The notes below the pieces were generated by a model that saw nothing but the letters and a program-made list of their open reading frames with translations, searched no databases and was not told the origin of the DNA. The position numbers and the translations under genes were made by a program. Below, one piece after another: positions 55,490-63,289 of a stretch of 64,000 nucleotides of DNA. The stretch is from Flavobacteriaceae bacterium (GTDB taxonomy: Bacteria; Bacteroidota; Bacteroidia; Flavobacteriales; Flavobacteriaceae): the NCBI GenBank assembly GCA_002707025.1, contig PALG01000033.1:1-64000 (forward strand), read 5' to 3'. The stretch's first letter is position 1. Every line of letters begins with the position of its first letter.

Positions 55490-56332
55490 ATGAAAATTTT
55501 TAGTCTATTCTTTTTCGGGCTTATCCTAGCCTGTTCTGGTGGTTCTTCAAACAATTCTGATATGATGAAAGAAGAAATCATTGCTGCCGATTATGAATAT
55601 GAAGAAGCGCCTTTGGTGGAAAAAACCATTGCCGGTGCTGATGAGGATTCGAACATTACTTCAGAAGAGCGGGAATCCAAAATCATTAAAACCGCCCAGC
55701 TCCGTTTTGAGTCCCAAAAACCGGAAGAAACCCACCAACACATTTTAAGTCTGGCTCAAAGGTACCAAGGTTTTATTCAAAGCGATAATTCAGGGAAAAG
55801 TTACAATCAGTTATACCGAAATATAGTTGTAAGGATCCCTACCAAAAACTTTCAAGCTTTTATTGACGGGGTTTCTGAAGGGGTTTCCTATTTCGATCAA
55901 AAAGATATTTCCCGTCGTGATGTCACCGAGGAGTTTGTAGATCTGGAAGCGCGACTAAAGGCAAAAAGGGAGCTGGAAAAAAACTATTTGGAACTTCTGA
56001 AAAAAGCCAACACCGTGAAGGAGATGCTGGAAATAGAACGAGAGCTTTCTATTATTCGTGAGGAAATTGAAGCCAAGCAAGGCCGTCTCAATTATTTACA
56101 AAATAAGGTATCGCTTAGTACCGTTAACATAGAGTTCTATAAGCAAACTGCTGAAACGGGTATTACCCTCTCTTACGGACAAAAAATGGTGAATGCCCTT
56201 AAGGGTGGATGGGACGGAATCTCGGTATTCTTCTTAGGAATCCTCTATTTATGGCCTTTGTTTTTAGTGGCATTAATTGTTATCTTGTTGGTGAGAAGAT
56301 ACATCAAACGAAGTCGGAAAAAGGCTTCTTAA
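55490..56332 (+). CDS. DUF4349 lipoprotein
   Basis: A 280-residue envelope protein with lipobox LACS (Cys14 region), a DUF4349 domain (about 60-235: IIKTAQLRFESQKPEETHQHILSLAQRYQGFI at its start) that includes a coiled coil (EEIEAKQGRLNYLQNKVS), and one C-terminal transmembrane segment (FFLGILYLWPLFLVALIVILLV) followed by basic residues. The ATG at 55490 is preferred over the GTG at 55484, which overlaps the rnpA end. Function is unknown; the gene lies between rnpA and the S41 protease. Confidence 0.87.
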   Translation: MKIFSLFFFGLILACSGGSSNNSDMMKEEIIAADYEYEEAPLVEKTIAGADEDSNITSEERESKIIKTAQLRFESQKPEETHQHILSLAQRYQGFIQSDNSGKSYNQLYRNIVVRIPTKNFQAFIDGVSEGVSYFDQKDISRRDVTEEFVDLEARLKAKRELEKNYLELLKKANTVKEMLEIERELSIIREEIEAKQGRLNYLQNKVSLSTVNIEFYKQTAETGITLSYGQKMVNALKGGWDGISVFFLGILYLWPLFLVALIVILLVRRYIKRSRKKAS

Positions 56333-56348
56333 TCGTAACGCACTTATT

Positions 56349-57926
56349 ATGAAATTGAAAAAAAGAATTCTTCTTCCTATCCTTGCATTAGGAATCCTAG
56401 TTACTTCGGCAAGTTTTAAAAACGATTTTTTTGAAATTGCCAAGCAAATTGAAATCTTCACAACGCTCTACAAAGAGTTAAATATGAACTATGTAGACGA
56501 GGTCACTCCGGCCACTTTAATGGACAAGGCCATTACGGGTATGCTAGAAGATTTAGATCCTTACACGGTCTATTGGAACGAACAGGAAGTAGAAGACGCA
56601 CGTATCAAAAACTCTGGAACTTATACAGGCATTGGAGCATCGGTTAAGACGCTTAAAGACAAAATTATTATCGTAGAACCTTTTAAGGATTATCCAGCCG
56701 ATAAAGCAGGGCTAAAGGCAGGTGACGAAATTATTAAAATTGGGGATATTACCGTTTCCGATTTTGAAGATGATGCTGGGGAGTTGTTGAAAGGAGCTTC
56801 AGGCAGTTCGGTGCAATTAACTTTTATACGACAAGGAAAAACGCAAACAACGACCCTTCAAAGGGAAACAGTAGAAGTACATGCGGTTCCTTATTATAAA
56901 TTGATTCATGGCGATGTAGGATATATCGTCCTTCAGAAATTCAATCAAAAAACCACCCTTGAAACTAAAGCTGCCTTAGAAGATTTAAAATCGCAAGGGG
57001 CTAAAAAAATTGTCTTGGATTTACGAGGAAACCCAGGCGGTTTGTTAAACGAAGCTATTAACATTGTGAATTTGTTCGTGCCTAAAGGGGAAACCGTGGT
57101 GACTACCAAATCGGTCATTGAAAAATACAATAAAACCTACAAAACCCGCAATGAGCCTATAGATACGGAAATTCCCTTGGCCATTTTAGTAAACGGAAGA
57201 AGTGCCTCGGCCAGTGAAATTGTTTCGGGCGGCTTACAGGATTTAGACCGTGCCGTGGTTGTTGGGGCGAGAAGTTTCGGAAAAGGCTTGGTTCAGCGCC
57301 CCAAAAAGTTAACCTACGGGACCCAACTAAAAGTTACGATTTCCCGATATTATACACCTAGTGGAAGGTGCATCCAGGCTCTGGATTACTGGAATCGAGA
57401 CGAAAATGGGGATCCTGTGCGATTGGATCCTAAAAACTACAATTCCTTTAAAACCAAAGGAGGGAGAACGGTGTACGATGGCGGTGGCATTTTACCCGAT
57501 ATAAAACTGGAATCGGCAAATTTCAGCCCCGTAACCACGGCACTTTTAAAAGATAATGCCATCTTCGATTTTGCCACGCAATATTATTACAACCATTCTA
57601 TGGACAATTGGGAAGGTTTTGAGGTTACGGAAACCGATTTCCAAAATTTTCTGAAATTCTTGAAAGACAAAGGTTTTACTTACGAAACGGAGACTGAAAA
57701 GGAATTTGCCAAAGCTTTTAGAAGGGCCGAAGACGACCAATTGGAAAAGGATATTCAAAAAAGTTATGAGCAATTGATGGCTTCAATTGAACAGGCTAAG
57801 CAAAGTGATCTAGTGTCCAAAAAAGTGGAAATTAAGTCTTTATTAACCGATGAAATTTTGAAGCGATATTTTTATAAAGAAGGATTGTACGACTACCAAG
57901 TAAACCATAATCCTGAGATTTTGTAG
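56349..57926 (+). CDS. C-terminal processing peptidase (S41, CtpA-like)
   Basis: This periplasmic serine protease cuts near protein C termini. The 525 residues begin with an uncleaved or weak signal helix (ILLPILALGILVTSASF), then an N-terminal helical region, a PDZ domain (about 95-180, YTGIGASVKTLKDKIIIV ... DYPADKAGLKAGDEII), and the catalytic domain with Ser287 (SASASEI) and Lys312 (FGKGLVQ), the correct spacing of 25. A C-terminal extension follows. It may be tethered to the membrane. It is co-directional with rnpA, DUF4349 and the fatty acid hydroxylase, spaced by 16 and 50 bp. Confidence 0.94.
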   Translation: MKLKKRILLPILALGILVTSASFKNDFFEIAKQIEIFTTLYKELNMNYVDEVTPATLMDKAITGMLEDLDPYTVYWNEQEVEDARIKNSGTYTGIGASVKTLKDKIIIVEPFKDYPADKAGLKAGDEIIKIGDITVSDFEDDAGELLKGASGSSVQLTFIRQGKTQTTTLQRETVEVHAVPYYKLIHGDVGYIVLQKFNQKTTLETKAALEDLKSQGAKKIVLDLRGNPGGLLNEAINIVNLFVPKGETVVTTKSVIEKYNKTYKTRNEPIDTEIPLAILVNGRSASASEIVSGGLQDLDRAVVVGARSFGKGLVQRPKKLTYGTQLKVTISRYYTPSGRCIQALDYWNRDENGDPVRLDPKNYNSFKTKGGRTVYDGGGILPDIKLESANFSPVTTALLKDNAIFDFATQYYYNHSMDNWEGFEVTETDFQNFLKFLKDKGFTYETETEKEFAKAFRRAEDDQLEKDIQKSYEQLMASIEQAKQSDLVSKKVEIKSLLTDEILKRYFYKEGLYDYQVNHNPEIL

Positions 57927-57976
57927 GCTGTTTCGGTATTGAATGATGCAAATAAATATAAGAGAATCCTAAAATA

Positions 57977-58795
57977 ATGGACCGTTTTCTCTACTTTTTT
58001 GAAACGATGCCCGTATGGCAAAAATTGGGGTGGGTGGTTTTTTGTATCGCTCTATTCTGGATTTTGGAAGGCTATTACGGAAAATTTCAGCTTCCTTATA
58101 AAAAATGGAAACACGCCAAGGTCAACTTATCTTTGTTAGGCTTTGTCATGATTATCAATGTGGTTTTCGGATTACTGATCGCAGTCGTTTTTCTATGGTT
58201 AAGGGATAGTAATTTTGGAGTCCTTACCCTATTTGAAGCCCCTATATGGGTAAAATTGCTGCTTTCTTTATTGGTTTTAGATTTAATTGCACAGTATGGT
58301 GTGCACTATTTTTTACATAAAGTGCGTTGGATGTGGCGCCTTCACATTGTACACCATAGCGATAAAAATGTAGACGTTACTACAGGAACCAGACACCATC
58401 CCTTGGATTTTCTTATGCGAGAATTTTTTGCTCTTGGGGCAGTGGTAATTATGGGCATGCCTATTTCTTTCTATCTTTTTTATCGCATTTTAAGTGTGCT
58501 TTTCACGTATTGGACACATGCCAATATTAATCTTCCTTTATGGCTGGATAAATCCCTAAGCTATTTTATTGTGACCCCAAATATGCACAAATTTCATCAT
58601 CATCATCAATTGCCATGGACCGATAGTAATTATGGAAATATGCTATCCATTTGGGATCGTATTTTTGGTACTTATGTGTATGATGATACCGATAAAATTA
58701 TTTACGGAGTCGATATTGCCGATCATACCGATGACGAAAATCTTTCCATTCAATTAGGAATTCCTTTTAATAAAACGGTGAAAAGTAAAGATTAA
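57977..58795 (+). CDS. Sterol desaturase / fatty acid hydroxylase family protein
   Basis: This 272-residue membrane enzyme has four hydrophobic helices and the eight-histidine signature of the family: HYFLH near 112, HIVHH near 125, a central HxxHH-like segment (TRHHPLD) and NMHKFHHHHQ near 213. The di-iron site would hydroxylate or desaturate a lipid chain. Substrate unknown; sterols are rare in Bacteroidota, so a fatty acid or hopanoid-like target is more likely. It follows the S41 gene by about 50 bp. Confidence 0.9.
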   Translation: MDRFLYFFETMPVWQKLGWVVFCIALFWILEGYYGKFQLPYKKWKHAKVNLSLLGFVMIINVVFGLLIAVVFLWLRDSNFGVLTLFEAPIWVKLLLSLLVLDLIAQYGVHYFLHKVRWMWRLHIVHHSDKNVDVTTGTRHHPLDFLMREFFALGAVVIMGMPISFYLFYRILSVLFTYWTHANINLPLWLDKSLSYFIVTPNMHKFHHHHQLPWTDSNYGNMLSIWDRIFGTYVYDDTDKIIYGVDIADHTDDENLSIQLGIPFNKTVKSKD

Positions 58796-58864
58796 CTTGC
58801 TGAATTTCAGTTATTAACATAACTTTAATTGCTTTTTTGCCTTTTTTTTCGTACCATGTAGGTT

Positions 58865-59239
58865 ATGGTACAAGTAGATAAAAAAGAAAACGAAGAAATA
58901 CTGCAAGACACCGTTCAGTATTTAGAAAAAAGAGGTTTTGAAAATATTAAAGCCGATTTAGAAGGTTACGAAACCCCAAAATCTTATAATAAAAAGGGAA
59001 GCGAAGAAAGCATTACACCCGATGTGGTTGCTGAAAGAGCGGGAATTAAACATTATTTTGAGGTAAGCCTTAAAAGTGAAAAGCCTAGTTTGTTGAAATC
59101 GAAATGGCGCTTTTTGGATGTATTGACCCGAATGAAAAATCACCGATTCAAAATTGTGACCCGTCGCGGACATTACAAATTTACCCACGACATGCTGAAG
59201 GATCTTAACTTAGAAAAAGATTTAATCAAACTTAATTAA
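58865..59239 (+). CDS. Small unrecognised protein, possible PD-(D/E)XK-like fold
   Basis: The 124-residue protein is soluble and basic at the C terminus. Residues 51-70 (TPDVVAERAGIKHYFEVSLK) vaguely recall the PD-(D/E)XK core, with Asp53, Glu66 and Lys70, but the E-x3-K spacing differs from the usual E-x-K. The rest is alpha-helical (NEEILQDTVQYLEKRGF; KWRFLDVLTRMKNHRFKIVTRRG). Codon use matches the neighbours. Stop TAA overlaps the amtB stop through a shared TTAA, so it ends exactly at its neighbour. Confidence 0.7.
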   Translation: MVQVDKKENEEILQDTVQYLEKRGFENIKADLEGYETPKSYNKKGSEESITPDVVAERAGIKHYFEVSLKSEKPSLLKSKWRFLDVLTRMKNHRFKIVTRRGHYKFTHDMLKDLNLEKDLIKLN

Positions 59240-60522
59240 GACTCCACATTTTCCCCGTGCTGGGAAGCATCCAGACCTCTATATTCTTGGTCTTCACGGA
59301 CCCGCATAGATAATAGAAGGTCTGTTATTTTATATAACAAATAGCTTCCTATAAAGGTAAATACGGCTACAATAACCAAGGCCAACATGTGATACAAAAA
59401 CGTGTTGGTCTCCCCATATATAAGCCCCACGTCTTTAGCAAGTACCCCAGTTAAAATCATACCCACGATACCCCCAACCCCATGACTTGGGAAAACATCC
59501 AGGGTATCGTCTATTTCTGTTTTCTTGTTCAATCGAATAGCGAAGTTGCTTACAATAGCAGCTACAAAACCAATAAAAATACTTTGTCCAATAGTCACAA
59601 AACCAGCCGCAGGTGTAATGGCAACCAATCCAACAATAGCCCCGATACAAGCTCCTAACGAAGACATTTTACGATTCTGAAAACGATCCAGAAAAATCCA
59701 AGTAATCATACTGGCCGCCGAAGCCAAATTGGTGTTGGCAAAAGCAATCACTGCATCCCCATTAGCACCTAAAGCTGAACCGGCATTGAATCCAAACCAA
59801 CCAAACCACAAAAGCCCGGTTCCAAGGATTACATAAGGGATGTTGGCAGGCCGTTCTATTTCCTCTTTTCTTTTTCCTAAATAAATGGCTCCAGCTAATG
59901 CAGCAATTCCTGCCGACATGTGAACAACAGTGCCTCCGGCAAAATCCAAAACGCCCCAATTTCTCAATAATCCGTCAGGATGCCACGTCATGTGTGCTAA
60001 TGGCGAATATATAAAGATGGAAAATAACACCATAAATAGAATATAGCTTCTAAAACGAATTCTTTCGGCAAAACTTCCGGTAATAAGAGCAGGTGTAATT
60101 ATGGCAAATTTTAATTGAAAAAGGGCAAAGAGTAGAAAAGGAATGGTCTCGGAAAATTCGGGATTTGGGGAAACCGTTACATTATTAAAGGCAAAGTAAG
60201 TGAAGGGGTTACCAATAATTCCGTAGTAACTTTCTCCAAAAGCCAAACTAAACCCAATCATGACCCAAAGTACACTAATCACCCCCAAGGCCACAAAACT
60301 TTGCAACATGGTAGAGATGATGCTTTTCTTAGTCACCATTCCACCGTAAAAAAAAGCCAACCCTGGTGTCATCAACAATACAAAAGCACTAGCCACAATC
60401 ATCCAAGCAGTATCTCCTTTATCTATTTCGTGAGCTCCTTCAATATATTGATATTCGACACCCATAAAAAGGCATACAAATACTAAAATGGTAAGAACTA
60501 TAAAATTAATACGCTTTCCCAT
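59236..60522 (-). CDS. amtB: Ammonium transporter
   Basis: This inner-membrane channel of the Amt/Mep/Rh family has 428 residues with about 11-12 helices. The pore markers are FYGGMVTKKSI near residue 58, the first His in FAGGTVVHMSAG and the second in PSHGVGGIVGM. A PII-binding tail is present but short (EYRGLDASQHGE). The first helix (FIVLTILVFVCLFMGV) may be a signal-anchor or cleaved leader. No glnK/PII gene follows, which is unusual because amtB is often paired with it. A palindrome lies 53 bp upstream of the start. Confidence 0.94.
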   Translation of the reverse strand: MGKRINFIVLTILVFVCLFMGVEYQYIEGAHEIDKGDTAWMIVASAFVLLMTPGLAFFYGGMVTKKSIISTMLQSFVALGVISVLWVMIGFSLAFGESYYGIIGNPFTYFAFNNVTVSPNPEFSETIPFLLFALFQLKFAIITPALITGSFAERIRFRSYILFMVLFSIFIYSPLAHMTWHPDGLLRNWGVLDFAGGTVVHMSAGIAALAGAIYLGKRKEEIERPANIPYVILGTGLLWFGWFGFNAGSALGANGDAVIAFANTNLASAASMITWIFLDRFQNRKMSSLGACIGAIVGLVAITPAAGFVTIGQSIFIGFVAAIVSNFAIRLNKKTEIDDTLDVFPSHGVGGIVGMILTGVLAKDVGLIYGETNTFLYHMLALVIVAVFTFIGSYLLYKITDLLLSMRVREDQEYRGLDASQHGENVES

Positions 60523-60551
60523 ACCCTATATTTTTTTAATATTGATTGAAA

Positions 60552-60559
60552 CAAAAATA
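60552..60559 (-). promoter_or_regulatory. -7 promoter element of amtB
   Basis: The minus strand reads TATTTTTG, a full TAnnTTTG match, 29 bp before the amtB start. No TTG lies at the normal distance; the palindrome at 60575-60594 occupies that area. Confidence 0.6.
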
Positions 60560-60574
60560 AAAAAATAAGAACAC

Positions 60575-60594
60575 ACCCCTAAAATTTTAGGGGT
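60575..60594. promoter_or_regulatory. Perfect 20 bp palindrome upstream of amtB
   Basis: ACCCCTAAAA followed by its exact reverse complement TTTTAGGGGT. It lies 15-35 bp upstream of the amtB -7 box, over the -33 region. A half site (ACCCCTA) recurs at 60629-60635. It could be an activator operator. On the minus strand it also lies 39 bp after the GNAT stop and is followed by a T-rich tract, so a terminator role for the rpiB/CDF/GNAT operon is possible. Confidence 0.6.
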
Positions 60595-60632
60595 AAACAT
60601 CAAAAAATATATTCTTTTTAAATATTATACCC

Positions 60633-61073
60633 CTATTTTTTAATCATAGCGATATGAGGAATACCATCTTCTAAATAACCCTCCCCTATGGTTTGGAAAC
60701 CCAAGGATTCATAAAAAGAGGTAAGGTAGGTTTGTGCGGATAATTTGATGCAAGTAGTATGAAAATTTTGTTCGATCGCCTTTACGGAAGCCTTCATAAT
60801 ATCAAAACCATATCGATGCCCACGCTGATCTGAAGCAACAACCACTCGGCCTATAGCGGCTTCTTCAAAATAAATCCCGGGAGGAAAACATCGGGTATAG
60901 GCTATAATTTTTCCTTTTAACGAACCCATGATATGAAGAGCCTCTTGGTCTTTCCCATCTATATCCTGATACACACAATCTTGTTCTACCACAAAAACTT
61001 CAGAACGCAGTTGTAAAATTTGATACAACTCTTCCAGTGTGAATTCTGAAAATGTTTTTATTGAAATTTCCAT
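60633..61073 (-). CDS. GNAT-family acetyltransferase (ElaA-like)
   Basis: The 146-residue protein has the ElaA-type N terminus (LEELYQILQLRSEVFVVEQDCVYQDIDGKD) and an acetyl-CoA motif A-like region (AIGRVVVASDQRGHRYGFDIM near 73-93). The function of ElaA proteins is little known, and acetylation of a small molecule is the default guess. It starts 1 bp after the CDF gene ends, so it is the last gene of the rpiB-CDF-GNAT run. Confidence 0.87.
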   Translation of the reverse strand: MEISIKTFSEFTLEELYQILQLRSEVFVVEQDCVYQDIDGKDQEALHIMGSLKGKIIAYTRCFPPGIYFEEAAIGRVVVASDQRGHRYGFDIMKASVKAIEQNFHTTCIKLSAQTYLTSFYESLGFQTIGEGYLEDGIPHIAMIKK

Positions 61074-61074
61074 C

Positions 61075-61980
61075 TTAATCCTGTACTATGATGTCCTTCG
61101 CATCATCTTTTTGATATTCCGGCTGAATATTCACGTGATTGATTCCGAAGTCCTTAAACAAAACCTCCTCAACTTTATCCAGAATTTGATCAAACTGGGA
61201 TAAGGTGATATCTTCATAAAAATCGATGTGGGCTTCCAGGTGGTTTTCTTTTTCATTTAATTGCCAAATATGCATGTGGTGCACGTTCTTTATTTCCGGA
61301 AAAGCAGAAATCGCTTCCCGTAATTCTTCCAGATTGATATCCTCTGGGCTAAAAAGCATGAGTACCCGAAAGGAATCTTTCAGTAGATCGTACCCCATCA
61401 CCAACAAATACACGGCTATTAATAAAGTAAGTACACTATCTACCCAAAACCAATCAAAATACTTCATCAACAATCCGCCAATCAATACCGCTACGGAAGC
61501 GGCCATATCGGTAAATAGATGCAGGTAGGCAGAGCGCATGTTCATGTTTTCCTTGGAAGCCTTCTGAAGCAATAACACACTAAAACCATTGGCCACGATT
61601 CCCAACAGGGCCAACCAGATGACCAATCCACTTTCTATTTCCTGTGGATCGACAAAACGGAGGATCGCTTCATAAATTAAGTAAACAGCCACAATCATTA
61701 AAGAAGCAGCATTGACAAATGCTGCAATAATTTCGGCACGTTTATACCCAAAGGTTTTATCGAATGAAGCTTTTTTCTTGGAATAACGATTCGCAATGTA
61801 GCTTATAATCAAACTCATCACATCACTAAAATTATGGAGCGCGTCGGATAATAATGACAAACTTCCCGACAGGATTCCTCCTATAACTTGTGAAACAGTG
61901 ATAACAATGTTCAGTATTATGGAAATAAACAAATTTCTCCCGCTGGAATCATGATGGTGATGGTGATGGGAGTGCGACAT
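61075..61980 (-). CDS. Cation diffusion facilitator family metal exporter
   Basis: This 301-residue inner-membrane transporter exports divalent metals such as zinc or cobalt. It starts MSHSHHHHHHDSSG, a natural His-rich N terminus, then six helices with the CDF motif SLLSDALHNFSDVMSLI (about residues 42-58; Asp46 and the second Asp/His pair near 148-152 with HLFTDMAAS). The cytoplasmic C-terminal domain carries VHHMHIWQLNEKENHLEAHID. It lies 17 bp after rpiB and 1 bp before the GNAT gene. Confidence 0.93.
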   Translation of the reverse strand: MSHSHHHHHHDSSGRNLFISIILNIVITVSQVIGGILSGSLSLLSDALHNFSDVMSLIISYIANRYSKKKASFDKTFGYKRAEIIAAFVNAASLMIVAVYLIYEAILRFVDPQEIESGLVIWLALLGIVANGFSVLLLQKASKENMNMRSAYLHLFTDMAASVAVLIGGLLMKYFDWFWVDSVLTLLIAVYLLVMGYDLLKDSFRVLMLFSPEDINLEELREAISAFPEIKNVHHMHIWQLNEKENHLEAHIDFYEDITLSQFDQILDKVEEVLFKDFGINHVNIQPEYQKDDAKDIIVQD

Positions 61981-61997
61981 AACTAAGAGTTGTTATG

Positions 61998-62429
61998 TTA
62001 TGAACAAGCTATTTTATCCACTCTATTTTGATGGCGTCCCCCTTCAAAAGCAGTGGATAAGAAAACATCTACCATGGCAACCGCTTGAGGTTCGCTGGTA
62101 AAACGAGCAGGGATACTTAAAATGTTTGCATCGTTGTGTTCCCTGGCTAACTGGGTTATTTCCTTGGTCCAACATAATGCAGCACGAACTTTTTGATGTT
62201 TGTTAGCGGTCATGGACACGCCATTGCCACTTCCGCAGATCAAGATTCCAAAAGTGACTTCCCCTTTTGAAACGGCTTCAGCAACAGGATGTACAAAATC
62301 TGGATAATCGACACTATCGTTAGTATTGGTTCCAAAATTGGTTACCTCGTGTCCAGCATCTTCTAGGTGTTTTACAATAGTATTTTTGTAGTCGGTACCG
62401 GCGTGATCGTTTCCTATAGCTATTTTCAT
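61998..62429 (-). CDS. rpiB: Ribose-5-phosphate isomerase B
   Basis: This enzyme interconverts ribose and ribulose 5-phosphates in the pentose phosphate pathway. The 143 residues start MKIAIGNDHAGTDYKNTIV, with the catalytic Cys motif GILICGSGNGVSMTANK and later HNDANILSIPARF, both typical of RpiB. Some homologues also act on allose phosphate, but no sugar genes are nearby. It is the first gene of the rpiB-CDF-GNAT run. Confidence 0.95.
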   Translation of the reverse strand: MKIAIGNDHAGTDYKNTIVKHLEDAGHEVTNFGTNTNDSVDYPDFVHPVAEAVSKGEVTFGILICGSGNGVSMTANKHQKVRAALCWTKEITQLAREHNDANILSIPARFTSEPQAVAMVDVFLSTAFEGGRHQNRVDKIACS

Positions 62430-62803
62430 GAAGTCTAATTTTATGCAAAGATAACCTTTCTATCGATTAGGAACCATGAAAAATAGAATTGTATTAAAAA
62501 TCAATACTTTATGTTTTCTTAACCTTTAGCTGATAATTAAGTTAACAACTATGTTCATATTTGTTCATAGAAATTCCAAAAAAATACTTGCTTGGTAAAA
62601 AGGAATTTTCAATATGGGAATTTACTTGAAATGACCAATATTTTTCTTCGTTAATTGTTGTGCTTTTTTCTTCAATAAATTTGAAGTTAACAACATTCAT
62701 TTCAAAAAAAACAATTAAAAATAAACTGTTGAATTCGTTTGTTGACAACTGTCAATTAAATGCATAAAATGATTATTTTTCAAGGAGTTGAATTATTAAA
62801 ATT
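62430..62803. other. AT-rich intergenic stretch
   Basis: No gene I can support. The stretch is very AT-rich and contains a perfect inverted repeat TTGACA-AC-TGTCAA (62742-62755), about 50 bp before the possible small gene at 62804, and a direct repeat GTTCATA (near 62554 and 62565). A minus-strand frame (62542-62748) has no hallmarks of a real gene. Confidence 0.6.
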
Positions 62804-62968
62804 ATGTTAACAAACTATGGGAAAAGAATCATAAATCAAAAACCTAATTTATTTCAGAAAAGTTATTCCATCTATGAACAAGCTATCATTATCATCATTT
62901 ATATTTTAAAAAAATTAAAAAAAGAAAAAGATGATTATATAACTGTTGAAAACTTAAAAGAAGATTAG
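62804..62968 (+). CDS. Possible 54-residue small protein
   Basis: The frame runs from ATG 62804 to TAG 62966-62968: MLTNYGKRIINQKPNLFQK, then SYSIYEQAIIIIIYILKKL and a charged tail ending KEKDDYITVENLKED. It has no known motif; the central Ile-rich stretch could be a membrane segment. It is below the usual gene-length cutoff. In its favour, its stop overlaps the convergent gene by 4 bp (TTAG), like the 4 bp overlaps of dusB, lepA and amtB with their neighbours. Against it, the region is AT-rich and its codon use is weak evidence. Confidence 0.3.
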   Translation: MLTNYGKRIINQKPNLFQKSYSIYEQAIIIIIYILKKLKKEKDDYITVENLKED

Positions 62969-63204
62969 ACGATGCGAAGATCTGCTGAATTGTTTAGGTG
63001 ATCGATGATCTTTTCTGCTAGGGGAATATCCTCTGGGTGTACCTTTAAACGTATTCCGCCAATAGCGTTGGAGTGGAAAGGAAGTACACCAATCATGGTT
63101 TCATTTAAAAAAACATGGCGAACTTCTTGCTGTTCCAACAATAGCCTTAGTACGGCATATTCGCTTGGATAGGTGAAAATGGCAATGGTATGATATCCCT
63201 CCAT
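62965..63204 (-). CDS. DUF2007-like small protein
   Basis: The 79-residue protein resembles the DUF2007 family of putative signal-transducing or enzyme-associated modules: it begins with a beta strand (TIAIFTYPSEYAVLRLLLEQQEV), followed by GIRLKVHPEDIPLAEKIIDHL. No catalytic residues are evident. The stop overlaps the possible small gene by 4 bp. It lies head to head with rnr, with an 85 bp gap that carries the rnr promoter region. Confidence 0.75.
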   Translation of the reverse strand: MEGYHTIAIFTYPSEYAVLRLLLEQQEVRHVFLNETMIGVLPFHSNAIGGIRLKVHPEDIPLAEKIIDHLNNSADLRIV

Positions 63205-63289
63205 AGTATTACTAAATTACTAATTCTTCTTAAAATGTGGAATATCATTGCGTTATTAAATGTACTTTTACACAACTTAAAGAATTTAT

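Noticed and set aside
61936-61980. A cloned His-tag at the CDF N terminus
   Set aside because: His-rich N termini are natural in this metal-transporter family, and the flanking sequence is not vector-like.
62542-62748. A 68-residue minus-strand gene in the AT-rich gap
   Set aside because: AT-driven frame with no domain, leader or neighbour support.
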